Origin: a bacterium HR39
GTDB taxonomy: Bacteria; Pseudomonadota; Alphaproteobacteria; Geminicoccales; Geminicoccaceae
Assembly (NCBI GenBank): GCA_002898955.1
Contig: BEIP01000081.1
Span: 1 to 6,699, forward strand
Direction: 5' to 3'
DNA length: 6,699 nucleotides
Shown: one piece after another, positions 1-6,015 of the stretch
How positions within the stretch are numbered: the stretch's first letter is position 1
Layout: each line of letters opens with the position of its first letter
Notes under the pieces: model-generated
Told to the model about the DNA's origin: nothing
The model's input: only the letters and a program-made list of their open reading frames with translations
Database searches by the model: none
Position numbers and translations under genes: made by a program

Positions 1-28
1 GCTGGCGGCGGTGAGCCAGATGCGCTGA
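1..28 (+). CDS. flgG: C-terminal end of probable flagellar distal rod protein FlgG (partial)
   Basis: Only nine codons, including the TGA stop at 26-28, are in the window. Read in frame 2 they give LAAVSQMR. This is compatible with the amphipathic C-terminal helix of FlgG, which usually follows a 'TADQML' type segment, but it is too short to identify alone. The call rests mainly on context: in Alphaproteobacteria flgG normally sits directly upstream of flgA. The stop lies 8 bases before the flgA ATG, so the two genes are almost certainly cotranscribed. Confidence 0.5.
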
Positions 29-36
29 GGGACCCC

Positions 37-861
37 ATGAAGCCGACTCCCTTTCCGCAGGCGACGTACCCGCCGCTCCGGCACGGGTGGACCGGAGGCC
101 GGCGGGCTCCGGGATGGGCCCGCCGGGCGCTGTCGCTGCTGCTGGGCCTCTGCCTCGTCGCCGCGGCGCCGGTGGGCCGCGCCGGCACGCTCCTGCTGCA
201 GCCGGGCGAGGACTTCACCCGCCGCCACCTCGAAGACCTGCTGGCGGAGCTGTTGCCGCCCGCGGCTGCGGGGGTGCGCCGCGAGCTCGTGGTGTACCGT
301 CCCGCCCTGCCGCTTCCCAACACCGCGTCCCGCCCCGTCCGCATCGCCGCCACGGACTGGCATCTCGACGCACGCACCGGCCATTTCCGCCTCGTGCTGG
401 CGGCCGAGCTCGCGGACGGCTCGGCCGGCTCGCGGATTCCCGTCGCCGGCGAGCTGCGCGAGCGGGTGGCGGTGCCGGTACCGCGCAGGCCGCTTCCGGC
501 CGGGACGCTGGTGGAGGCGGCCGACGTGGAGACGGCCTGGCTGCCGCTCGCGGCCCTGCCCGAAGACGTGGTGGCGGACGCGCAGCGGCTGGTGGGGCGG
601 GAGGCGCTGCGCCCGCTGTGGCCCGGCCGGCCGGTGCGCGAGGCGGATCTCGGGACGCCCCGTCTCGTGCGCCGCGGAGAGACGCTCACGCTGGTGCTGC
701 GTCGGCCCGGCCTCGAGATCACGGCCGTCGGCCGGGCGCTGGACGACGGGGCGGCGGGCGAGGTGGTACGGGTGATGAACCTCGACAGCCGGCGGGTGGT
801 GCGCGCGCGGGTGAGCGGCCTGCGCGAGGCCGTGCCGCTGGCGACGGAGACCGGATCGTGA
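37..861 (+). CDS. flgA: FlgA, flagellar basal body P-ring assembly chaperone
   Basis: This 274-residue periplasmic chaperone assists assembly of the FlgI P-ring around the flagellar rod. Residues 1-30 form a long, basic n-region. Residues 31-49 are hydrophobic and end in a likely signal peptidase site after GRA (about residue 49). The middle part (about 50-140) is variable, as is usual for FlgA. A SAF-type domain spans about 145-207 (VPVPRRPLPAGTLVEAADV, then GREALRPLWPGRPV). The C-terminal beta domain spans about 208-262 (VRRGETLTLVLRRPGLEI, then VRVMNLDSRRVVRARVSG), a pattern diagnostic of the family. The ATG is preceded by GAGGGA only 4 bases away, so spacing is tight. The gene follows the flgG stop by 8 bases, and its TGA overlaps the GTG start of flgH. 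The length is ordinary for the longer alphaproteobacterial FlgA proteins. Family identity is seen directly; P-ring chaperoning is family knowledge. Confidence 0.93.
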   Translation: MKPTPFPQATYPPLRHGWTGGRRAPGWARRALSLLLGLCLVAAAPVGRAGTLLLQPGEDFTRRHLEDLLAELLPPAAAGVRRELVVYRPALPLPNTASRPVRIAATDWHLDARTGHFRLVLAAELADGSAGSRIPVAGELRERVAVPVPRRPLPAGTLVEAADVETAWLPLAALPEDVVADAQRLVGREALRPLWPGRPVREADLGTPRLVRRGETLTLVLRRPGLEITAVGRALDDGAAGEVVRVMNLDSRRVVRARVSGLREAVPLATETGS

Positions 862-1766
862 CCCGCGCGGATCCTGCGCCGCAACGGCCCCGCCCGTGCC
901 GGTCGGAGTTGCTCCGGCGGCCGGCGGGACCGTCCGGCGAAGGCGCACGGCCGGGAGCCGCGGGCGCCACAGCGCGCCGGGACCGGGCCGGACGGAAGCC
1001 GGAGCGGCCGTGCGCCGGATCGCGGTTCGGGCGGCTCGGCGCCGTCCTGCTGGCGCTCGCGCTGCTCGCCGGCTGCAACGTTCCCGAACGGCTCGCCAAC
1101 GTCGGGCGGGTGCCGGATCTGAAGCCGGTGGAGGCTCCCGTGGCACGGCCCGACCGGCAGCCGGTGCGCATGCCGGTGCCGGCGCCGGAGACCACGGTGA
1201 GCGCCGGGCCGAACTCGCTCTGGCGCAGCGGTGCACGCGGCTTCTTCCGCGACCAGCGCGCCCGCCGGGTGGGCGACGTGGTGACGGTGGAGATCACCAT
1301 CACCGACCGCGCGAAGATCGCGAACGAGACCGTGCGCAGCCGCAGGAACGCCGACGATCTCGGCGCCACCGACCTGTTCGGTCTGGAGAACCGACTGGTG
1401 AAGGTCCTCAGGGCTCCCGTCGATCCGACCTCCCTCGTCAACCTCGACAGCGCCGCGAACCATCGCGGCAGCGGCAGCATCGACCGCTCCGAGACCATCC
1501 GCCTGCGGGTGGCGGCGGTGGTCACCCAGGTGCTGCCCAACGGCAATCTGGTGATCGCCGGGCGGCAGGAGGTGCGGGTGAACTACGAGGTGCGCGAGGT
1601 GGTGGTGGCCGGTGTGGTGCGTCCCGAGGACATCGCGCCGGACAATTCCGTGAGCTCCGAGCGCATCGCCGAGCTGCGGGTGGGCTACGGCGGCCGCGGC
1701 CAGATCACCGACGTCCAGCAGCCGCGCTGGGGCGCCCAGGTGCTCGACATCCTGCTGCCCTACTGA
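858..1766 (+). CDS. flgH: FlgH, flagellar L-ring lipoprotein
   Basis: FlgH forms the outer-membrane L-ring, the bushing around the flagellar rod. A hydrophobic stretch ends in a lipobox, LLAGC, with the Cys codon at 1074-1076. The mature 230-residue part carries the family signatures: SLWRSGARGFFRDQRARRVGD near the N-terminus, GSGSIDRSETIRLRVA, LPNGNLVIAGRQEVRVNYE, VRPEDIAPDNSVSSERIAEL and a C-terminus ending LDILLPY. I chose GTG 858 because it overlaps the flgA stop (GTGA) and suits translational coupling. It is also nearly the only option: between flgA and the lipobox the frame has no ATG, only this GTG and a TTG at 909. With GTG 858 the protein has 302 residues and 72 residues before the lipid-modified Cys. 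That leader is unusually long, Arg/Pro-rich, and mostly hydrophilic until about 18 residues before the Cys. Identity is certain; the start is less so. Confidence 0.92.
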   Translation: MTRADPAPQRPRPCRSELLRRPAGPSGEGARPGAAGATARRDRAGRKPERPCAGSRFGRLGAVLLALALLAGCNVPERLANVGRVPDLKPVEAPVARPDRQPVRMPVPAPETTVSAGPNSLWRSGARGFFRDQRARRVGDVVTVEITITDRAKIANETVRSRRNADDLGATDLFGLENRLVKVLRAPVDPTSLVNLDSAANHRGSGSIDRSETIRLRVAAVVTQVLPNGNLVIAGRQEVRVNYEVREVVVAGVVRPEDIAPDNSVSSERIAELRVGYGGRGQITDVQQPRWGAQVLDILLPY

Positions 1767-1814
1767 GCGGGTACGGATGCCGCGGGTGGCCGGGTCGCCC
1801 GGGCCCGGCCGGGC

Positions 1815-1834
1815 CTCGGCCCGGAAGGGCCGGG
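1815..1834 (+). terminator. GC-rich hairpin 48 bases after flgH, possible terminator
   Basis: CGGCCC (1817-1822) and GGGCCG (1827-1832) pair perfectly around a GGAA loop, which is of the stable GNRA class. A T-G and a C-G pair extend the stem to eight base pairs. There is no T tract after it, so it is not a classic intrinsic terminator. It could mark the 3' end of the flagellar transcript or be chance pairing in very GC-rich DNA. Confidence 0.3.
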
Positions 1835-2494
1835 TGCCCCTGCCGGATGTGGACGGGCCGGACACGTGGGCGTGCCGCCGGTCGGATCCGCGGGCCGGTC
1901 GTCCGTCCTGTCGACCGACCACCGCCTGCGGTCCGGCGTTCCCCTTCCGGGGGGACCGGTCCGTAGCTCCATCGTGGCTGGATGCCGGAGCGGAGGCGCG
2001 ACGGCCCGGCCACCGGGCCCGACGGGTCCCGGGGCCCGCCGCCGCGGGTGGATGCGGGCGGCGTGGCGCTGCAGCGGGAGCGATCCTGCGGCGCGCGCGG
2101 TGCGGCTGCCGACGAGCCTGCGGCCTGGCGTACCGGGAGCGGTCCGCGCCGGCAGGATCGAGATCCCGGCCGGACCCGGGGAGTGTCCCCTTGTCGACCG
2201 TGGAGCCGATCCCGCCGACGGGCGGCCGGTGCGGCCGGAGATCCGCGGGGACGACGGCCCGTGCGCGGCGACGGAGCCCCGATCCGGCCGGTCGCGAACG
2301 GATCCGGCGGGCCCGGTGCCCGACCGCACGCCGTGGGGACGCCCGTTCGTGCCCCGCCGGGCGGTGGTGGCCGCTGGCGCACGCCCGCCACCGGTACCGC
2401 AGCCGGCGGAGCGGGCGGTTGTCCCGGTCTCCTCCCTCCCGCCCGGTTCCCACTGGCCCCGGGGCCTTGCCGCGCCACATCGGCAGCGGATCGG

Positions 2495-2502
2495 GGAGGG
2501 AG
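2495..2502 (+). promoter_or_regulatory. Ribosome binding site that fixes the ankyrin gene start
   Basis: GGAGGGAG lies eight bases before GTG 2511. It is the best Shine-Dalgarno match in the area, and the first residues after this GTG form a good signal peptide, so it selects GTG 2511 over the far-upstream in-frame start codons. Confidence 0.65.
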
Positions 2503-2510
2503 TCGGTCCC

Positions 2511-3485
2511 GTGTCGCACCGCCACACGCTCCTCGCCGTCCTGACGGCCGCCCTGCTGCTCGCGACGCCGTCGGCTTCACGCATCGCCCAGGCCGCCGGA
2601 CGCCCCGGCGCGCACGCCGAGCGCTGCGCCGAGCTGGCCCGCGAAACACTGCGGCCGGAGGTACTGGATGAGCGCATGCGGCGCGATCTCGCCCTGTTCG
2701 AGGCGGTCGGCGCCGGCTGCATCGATCTGGTGCGTGCGCTTCTGGATCGCGGTGCCGGCGTGCAGGCGCGCAACCGCTTCGGCAGCACGCCGCTGCACGC
2801 GGCGGCCCGCGCCGGCGAGCTGGAGGTGGCGCGGCTTCTGGTCGAACGGGGAGCCGAGGTGGACCGGCCCAACCTCGCCGGGCGCACGCCGCTCTTCTAC
2901 GCGGTGGAGCACCGCCGGCGGCGCATGGTGCACTTCCTGCTCGAGCACGGAGCCGATCCCGCCCGGCCCGACCACAAGGGCGAGACGCCGCTCGCGGCCG
3001 CCGCCTTCGCCGGCGACGTCCGCCTGGTGCGCACCCTGCTGGATACGGGCGCACCGCCCGATCCGGTGGATTCGTGGGGCAAGAGCCCCATCACCTACGC
3101 GGCTGCGCGCGGATTCGCCGGCGTCGTCGCCGCCCTGCTCGAGGCCGGGGTCGACCCCGCGCGGCGCTACGGCCACGACCTCACGGCGCTGATGTGGGCG
3201 GCGGGCCACACCGACGGCGTGCCGGCACGCGAGGGGCTCGCCACGGTCCGGATCCTGCTCGACGCGGGAGCGCCCCTCGACGCGCGCGACGACCGGGGCA
3301 TGACGGCGCTCATGATCGCCGCCGCCCGCGGCCACCGCGAGATCGTGGAGCTCCTGCTGGAGCGCGGGGCCGATCCCACCCTGCGCGACCGGCAGGGCCG
3401 CAGCGCGGCGGACCACGCGAAGGATCCGGCGCTGCGGCGGCTTCTGGAAGAGGCGGCGCGGTCGTTTCAGAGCGCGGCGAGGTAA
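2511..3485 (+). CDS. Secreted ankyrin-repeat protein
   Basis: This 324-residue protein is built mostly of ankyrin repeats, a helical protein-binding scaffold. From the GTG start the N-terminus (SHRHTLLAVLTAALLLATPSA) is a signal peptide of about 20-29 residues, so the protein should be periplasmic. A short segment with a lone Cys39 follows, then the repeats. A degenerate N-terminal cap covers about 60-88. Full repeats begin near 89 (GSTPLHAAARAGELEVARLL), 122 (GRTPLFYAVEH), 155 (GETPLAAAAFAG), 188 (GKSPITYAAARG), 221 (DLTALMWAAGHTDG) and 261 (GMTALMIAAARGH). A C-terminal cap covers about 295-315. The repeat at 221-260 is longer than the usual 33 residues because of an insertion around HTDGVPAREG. 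The 3' end overlaps the oppositely oriented cytochrome gene by 19 bases. The fold is clear. The binding partner is unknown; a role with the adjacent quinoprotein system is inferred from position only. Confidence 0.9.
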   Translation: MSHRHTLLAVLTAALLLATPSASRIAQAAGRPGAHAERCAELARETLRPEVLDERMRRDLALFEAVGAGCIDLVRALLDRGAGVQARNRFGSTPLHAAARAGELEVARLLVERGAEVDRPNLAGRTPLFYAVEHRRRRMVHFLLEHGADPARPDHKGETPLAAAAFAGDVRLVRTLLDTGAPPDPVDSWGKSPITYAAARGFAGVVAALLEAGVDPARRYGHDLTALMWAAGHTDGVPAREGLATVRILLDAGAPLDARDDRGMTALMIAAARGHREIVELLLERGADPTLRDRQGRSAADHAKDPALRRLLEEAARSFQSAAR

Positions 3486-4042
3486 CGCGCCAGCGCCTCG
3501 ATCCACTCGTCCGGGAAGGTCTTGAACAGCGCCATCATGTTGGGCGAGTTGCGCCGGCGCTGCTCCTTCATGTCCTTCATGGTCTTCTCGAGATAGCCCG
3601 GCTGCTGGTTCTTCAGCCGCGGCACGCGGCTGCTGCCGCGGAAATCACCGAGGTGGCAGGCGGTGCACTCGGCCGAGGTCACGGCCTGTTCGGCGAGCCG
3701 CACGTCCTTCTCGCTCGGTGCCGGGAAGTTCGTCTTCGGCCAGGGCTTCTCCGACCAGTACTGGGCGATGGCCTTCAGGGTCTCGCGGTCGAGATCGGCC
3801 ACAACGCCCTGCATGGTCTCGTTCTCGCGCAGGCCCGACTTGAAATCCCTCAGCTGCACGTAGAGGTAGTAGAACTCCTGACCGGCGATGATGGGATAGG
3901 TGGGATCGACCGGGAGGTTTTCGGAATCACCGTGGCAGCCGCGGCAGGTCTCCGCCAGCTGCTCGATGTCGACCTGCTGGGCCCGCGCCGGCAGCACCAC
4001 CGCGAGCGTCCAGACCGCCAGGACCGGCAGGATCCGCTTCAT
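3467..4042 (-). CDS. Diheme periplasmic cytochrome c (class I, c4/c553-like)
   Basis: A 191-residue electron carrier, probably taking electrons from the quinoprotein dehydrogenase encoded just upstream. Residues 1-21 are a signal peptide (KRILPVLAVWTLAVVLPARA) with cleavage expected after ARA. Two covalent heme sites are present, CRGCH at 33-37 and CTACH at 126-130, one in each half of an internally duplicated protein. Likely distal ligands are Met77 in SGLRENETM and Met169 or Met170 in RRRNSPNMM. The shared spacing R-x4-M in both halves supports this. Both halves end with the usual helix (LKAIAQYWS and IEALARYLAAL). The length suits two fused class I domains, as in cytochrome c4. The start is ATG 4042, preceded by AAGGGA at nine bases; a longer frame continues upstream but lacks any signal-like sequence. 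Partnership with the dehydrogenase is inferred from adjacency and strand. Confidence 0.92.
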   Translation of the reverse strand: MKRILPVLAVWTLAVVLPARAQQVDIEQLAETCRGCHGDSENLPVDPTYPIIAGQEFYYLYVQLRDFKSGLRENETMQGVVADLDRETLKAIAQYWSEKPWPKTNFPAPSEKDVRLAEQAVTSAECTACHLGDFRGSSRVPRLKNQQPGYLEKTMKDMKEQRRRNSPNMMALFKTFPDEWIEALARYLAAL

Positions 4043-4082
4043 CGCTGTTGGTCCCTTCGCTCCGCTGTTCGAGGGCGAAAGA

Positions 4083-4104
4083 GAGGGCCGCCGCGGCGGC
4101 CCTC
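4083..4104 (-). terminator. Perfect GC palindrome between the dehydrogenase and cytochrome genes
   Basis: The arms GAGGGCCGCCG (4083-4093) and CGGCGGCCCTC (4094-4104) are exact reverse complements with no spacer. In RNA they would fold into a hairpin of about nine base pairs with a four-base loop. It begins 23 bases after the dehydrogenase stop. In the minus-strand transcript it is followed by TCTTTCGCCC, a weak pyrimidine/T run. That geometry suits a leaky intrinsic terminator, or a stem protecting the 3' end of the dehydrogenase message, with some read-through into the cytochrome gene. No separate promoter for the cytochrome is obvious in the remaining 40 bases. Confidence 0.5.
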
Positions 4105-4127
4105 CCCGTCTGCGCCCGGCGGACGGC

Positions 4128-5861
4128 TCATTCCGCCAGGCTGAAGGCCACGATGTCGTTGCCGCGCTTGTAGTTGAGCTGCACGTTGCCGCCCGCGGCG
4201 ACGACGATGTACTGCCGCCCGTCCACCGTGTAGGAGGACGGCGGGGCGTTGACGCCGGCACCCATCTGGAACTGCCACAGCACGGCGCCGGTCTTCGCGT
4301 CGTAGGCCCTGAACCAGCCGTTGCCCTCGCCGGCGAACACCAGACCGCCCGCGGTGGCCAGCACGCCGCCGATCATCGGCTGCTGGGTGCGCACCTGCCA
4401 GACGATCTCGCCGGTGTCGTAGTTCACCGCCGTCACATTGCCCCGCTGCTCCTCGCCGGGGATGACCTTGAAGGCACCGCCCAGCCACAGCTTGCCCTCG
4501 GGATAGGGCTGGTGCTCGACGTGGTAGGTCATGGGCTGGTGCAGGTTCACCGCGTAGGCGTAGCGCAGCACCGGATTGATGGCCATGGGCGACCACTCGA
4601 CGCCGCCGTTGGCGCCCGGCAGCATGCGCGTGCCCTCCGGCGTGGGCAGCGCCCACAGGTTCTCGATGGGCACCATGTTCTCCGACCAGCGGATCAGGCT
4701 GCAGTCGTCGGCACGGTGCACGAAGACGTAGGGCAGCTTGCCGCCGTGCAGCACCCCCTTGACGTCCCTGCCGTCCTTGTCCTTGACGGTGGTGATGATC
4801 GGCGGGCTGACCGCATCCAGGTCCCAGACGTCGTGGGGAATGTACTGATAGTGGCAGACGTATTCGCCGGTGTCGACGTTGATCGACACGAGGCTGTCGG
4901 TGTACAGGTTGTCGCCGGGGCGCTCGGACCCGTCGAGATCGGGCGAGGGATTGCCCACGACGAAGTACAGCCGCCGGGTCTCGGGATCGTAGGCCGGAGT
5001 CTGCCACACGCCGCCCCCGAGGTGCTGCCAGATGAAGTCGGCCCGGCCGGCGGCCTTCATCTCCTCGTACTTCTTCTTCTCGGCCTCGATGTCGCGGTTG
5101 AGCGAGCGGCCCATAGGATCCGTCTCGCGCCACTCGCCCAGATGCCTGTCACCGTCCGGAATGGTGTGGAAGGTCCACAGGATCTCGCCGGTCTCGGCAT
5201 CGAGCGCCTTGACGAAGCCGCGGATGCCGTATTCGCCGCCGTTGGTGCCGATGATCACCTTGTCCTCGACGACGATGGGCGCCATGGTCTCGGAATAGCC
5301 GAGCTCGGGATCGCCCACCTGGGTCTCCCACAGCAGCTTGCCGGTCTTGGCGTCCAGCGCCACCACCTTGGCGTCCAGCGTGCCCATGAAGACCCGGTTG
5401 CCGGCCACCGCCACGCCGCGGTTGTTGGGACCGCAGCAGTAGGTGGTGATCGGCCCCATCCGGTGCTTGTAGTGCCAGATCTCCTCACCGGTGCGGGCAT
5501 CGAGGGCATAGACGTGGTTGAAGGACGTCGTCACGTACATGACGCCGTTGACGACGATCGGCGCCACTTCCATGCTCTCGTTGATGTCCGTCTGGAAGAT
5601 CCACGCCGGACGCAGCTTGTGGACGTTCGAGGTGTTGATCTGGGCGTTCGGGTAGTAGCGGGTCTGGTGATAGTTGTGCTGCGGATGGAGGAAGTTGTTG
5701 CCGTCGCCCTCGGCCCGCAGCAGCATGTCCTGCGTGACGTCCCGGAGATCGCCCCAGACCGTGCCCTTCTCCGTCTCCTGGGCCTGCGCGCCGCCGGCCA
5801 GAAGTGCCAGCATCGCCGTGCCGCACAGCACGGCGGTCGGACGCCACGATGCGCTGCTCAT
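4128..5861 (-). CDS. PQQ-dependent alcohol dehydrogenase-type quinoprotein (methanol/ethanol family)
   Basis: A 577-residue periplasmic eight-bladed propeller enzyme that oxidises an alcohol or similar substrate with pyrroloquinoline quinone and a metal ion. Residues 1-27 are a signal peptide ending AQA. Propeller motifs of the D-x-x-TG-x-x-x-W type recur near 121, 170, 221, 482 and 521. The vicinal disulfide is CCGPNNRG (Cys142-Cys143). Expected metal ligands are Glu210 (GGEYGIRG), Asn304 (GNPSP) and the catalytic base Asp347 (PHDVWDLDA). Arg383 (FVHRADD) fits the PQQ-contacting Arg, and Trp286 ([12 protein letters not shown]) lies in the PQQ-stacking Trp region. Asp349, two residues after the catalytic Asp, matches the extra ligand of lanthanide-dependent members. 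Residues about 247-281 form a charged insertion. The family's usual GG-x-NW-x-P segment reads GGVEWSP (418-425). There is no heme motif, so electrons must leave through a separate cytochrome, and one follows 85 bases downstream. Start ATG 5861 has GAGGGAGG nine bases upstream. The substrate is not predictable. Confidence 0.94.
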   Translation of the reverse strand: MSSASWRPTAVLCGTAMLALLAGGAQAQETEKGTVWGDLRDVTQDMLLRAEGDGNNFLHPQHNYHQTRYYPNAQINTSNVHKLRPAWIFQTDINESMEVAPIVVNGVMYVTTSFNHVYALDARTGEEIWHYKHRMGPITTYCCGPNNRGVAVAGNRVFMGTLDAKVVALDAKTGKLLWETQVGDPELGYSETMAPIVVEDKVIIGTNGGEYGIRGFVKALDAETGEILWTFHTIPDGDRHLGEWRETDPMGRSLNRDIEAEKKKYEEMKAAGRADFIWQHLGGGVWQTPAYDPETRRLYFVVGNPSPDLDGSERPGDNLYTDSLVSINVDTGEYVCHYQYIPHDVWDLDAVSPPIITTVKDKDGRDVKGVLHGGKLPYVFVHRADDCSLIRWSENMVPIENLWALPTPEGTRMLPGANGGVEWSPMAINPVLRYAYAVNLHQPMTYHVEHQPYPEGKLWLGGAFKVIPGEEQRGNVTAVNYDTGEIVWQVRTQQPMIGGVLATAGGLVFAGEGNGWFRAYDAKTGAVLWQFQMGAGVNAPPSSYTVDGRQYIVVAAGGNVQLNYKRGNDIVAFSLAE

Positions 5862-5870
5862 GATGGTCGG

Positions 5871-5878
5871 CCTCCCTC
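5871..5878 (-). promoter_or_regulatory. Strong ribosome binding site of the quinoprotein gene
   Basis: On the minus strand GAGGGAGG lies nine bases before ATG 5861. It is among the strongest Shine-Dalgarno matches in the window, supports the chosen start and suggests a highly translated gene. Confidence 0.7.
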
Positions 5879-5924
5879 AAACCGTCTTTTCCGGAACGGC
5901 CGGATGCCCTCCGGGGTTGCGGGC

Positions 5925-5952
5925 ATTATCCACTCCCGCATCGGTGCGTCAA
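5925..5952 (-). promoter_or_regulatory. Sigma-70-like promoter for the quinoprotein gene
   Basis: On the minus strand TTGACG (5952-5947) and GATAAT (5930-5925) are separated by 16 bases. Each box differs from consensus at one position. This is striking in such GC-rich DNA, where AT-rich hexamers are rare. Transcription would begin near 5918, giving a leader of roughly 57 bases that contains the strong ribosome binding site. Any activator or metal-responsive operator is not recognisable. Confidence 0.6.
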
Positions 5953-5953
5953 G

Positions 5954-5982
5954 CTGACATGCGCCCGGACCGGTGATAGACG
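5954..5982 (+). promoter_or_regulatory. Weak possible promoter for the beta-propeller gene
   Basis: CTGACA (5954-5959) resembles a -35 box and TAGACG (5977-5982) a poor -10 box, with a 17-base spacer. The candidate -35 lies back to back with the -35 of the minus-strand promoter. The -10 match is weak, so this is only a candidate; the gene must have a promoter in this short divergent region or be read from further upstream. Confidence 0.25.
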
Positions 5983-6015
5983 ACGGACTGCACCACGCAG
6001 GTGGGGATCGGGGGC

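Larger units (their letters stand above)
1767..2510. other. Gene-free GC-rich stretch between flgH and the ankyrin gene
   Basis: I see no convincing gene here on either strand. Several long open frames cross it, but this is expected at such high GC. Their translations are low-complexity Arg/Gly/Pro/Ala text with no domain, no credible signal peptide and no ribosome binding site at their starts. No frame shows the regular G/C third positions that mark the neighbouring genes. Contents worth noting are the hairpin just after flgH, a weaker G/C hairpin near 1938-1956, and GATCC-containing words recurring through the stretch (GATCCGCGGG appears near 1885 and again near 2241). No tRNA, CRISPR or transposon end was recognised. 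It may be a decayed gene, a long leader for the ankyrin gene, or simply spacer. Confidence 0.6.

Noticed and set aside
87..857. Upstream extension of the flgH frame across flgA.
   Set aside because: The extension is an out-of-frame reading of flgA and gives Arg/Gly/Ala-rich text. The GTGA overlap at 858 is a far better start.
719..1546. Minus-strand open frame across flgA and flgH.
   Set aside because: Antisense to two clear flagellar genes, with Arg/Ser/Pro low-complexity translation and no domain.
1938..1956. Hairpin GTTCCCC with GGGGGAC around a short loop.
   Set aside because: It needs a G-T pair, lacks a T tract and lies far from any gene end. Such pairings are common by chance at this GC content.
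1866..2510. Upstream extension of the ankyrin frame.
   Set aside because: The extra 215 residues are low-complexity, and would bury the signal peptide. GTG 2511 has a good ribosome binding site and begins directly at the signal peptide.
1777..2544. Plus-strand open frame starting just after flgH, and a second at 1982-2671.
   Set aside because: No ribosome binding site, no recognisable domain, low-complexity composition, and no G/C third-position periodicity. They also run into the ankyrin gene in the wrong frame.
1705..3054. Minus-strand open frames across the gap and the ankyrin gene (also 1760-2887 and 2577-3506).
   Set aside because: Their translations are Arg/Pro/Ala low-complexity text or the antisense of ankyrin repeats. 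They lack domains, and the plus-strand ankyrin frame accounts for the sequence from 2511 on.
4043..4261. N-terminal extension of the cytochrome frame.
   Set aside because: It overlaps the quinoprotein 3' end out of frame and gives Ser/Thr/Arg-rich text. The ATG at 4042 begins directly at a clean signal peptide.
3900..5957. Long plus-strand open frame of 685 codons antisense to the quinoprotein and part of the cytochrome.
   Set aside because: It is the mirror of a well-supported gene with clear domains and ribosome binding site. Its translation is rich in His, Val, Asp, Gly and Ala with no domain, as expected from antisense of a high-GC gene.
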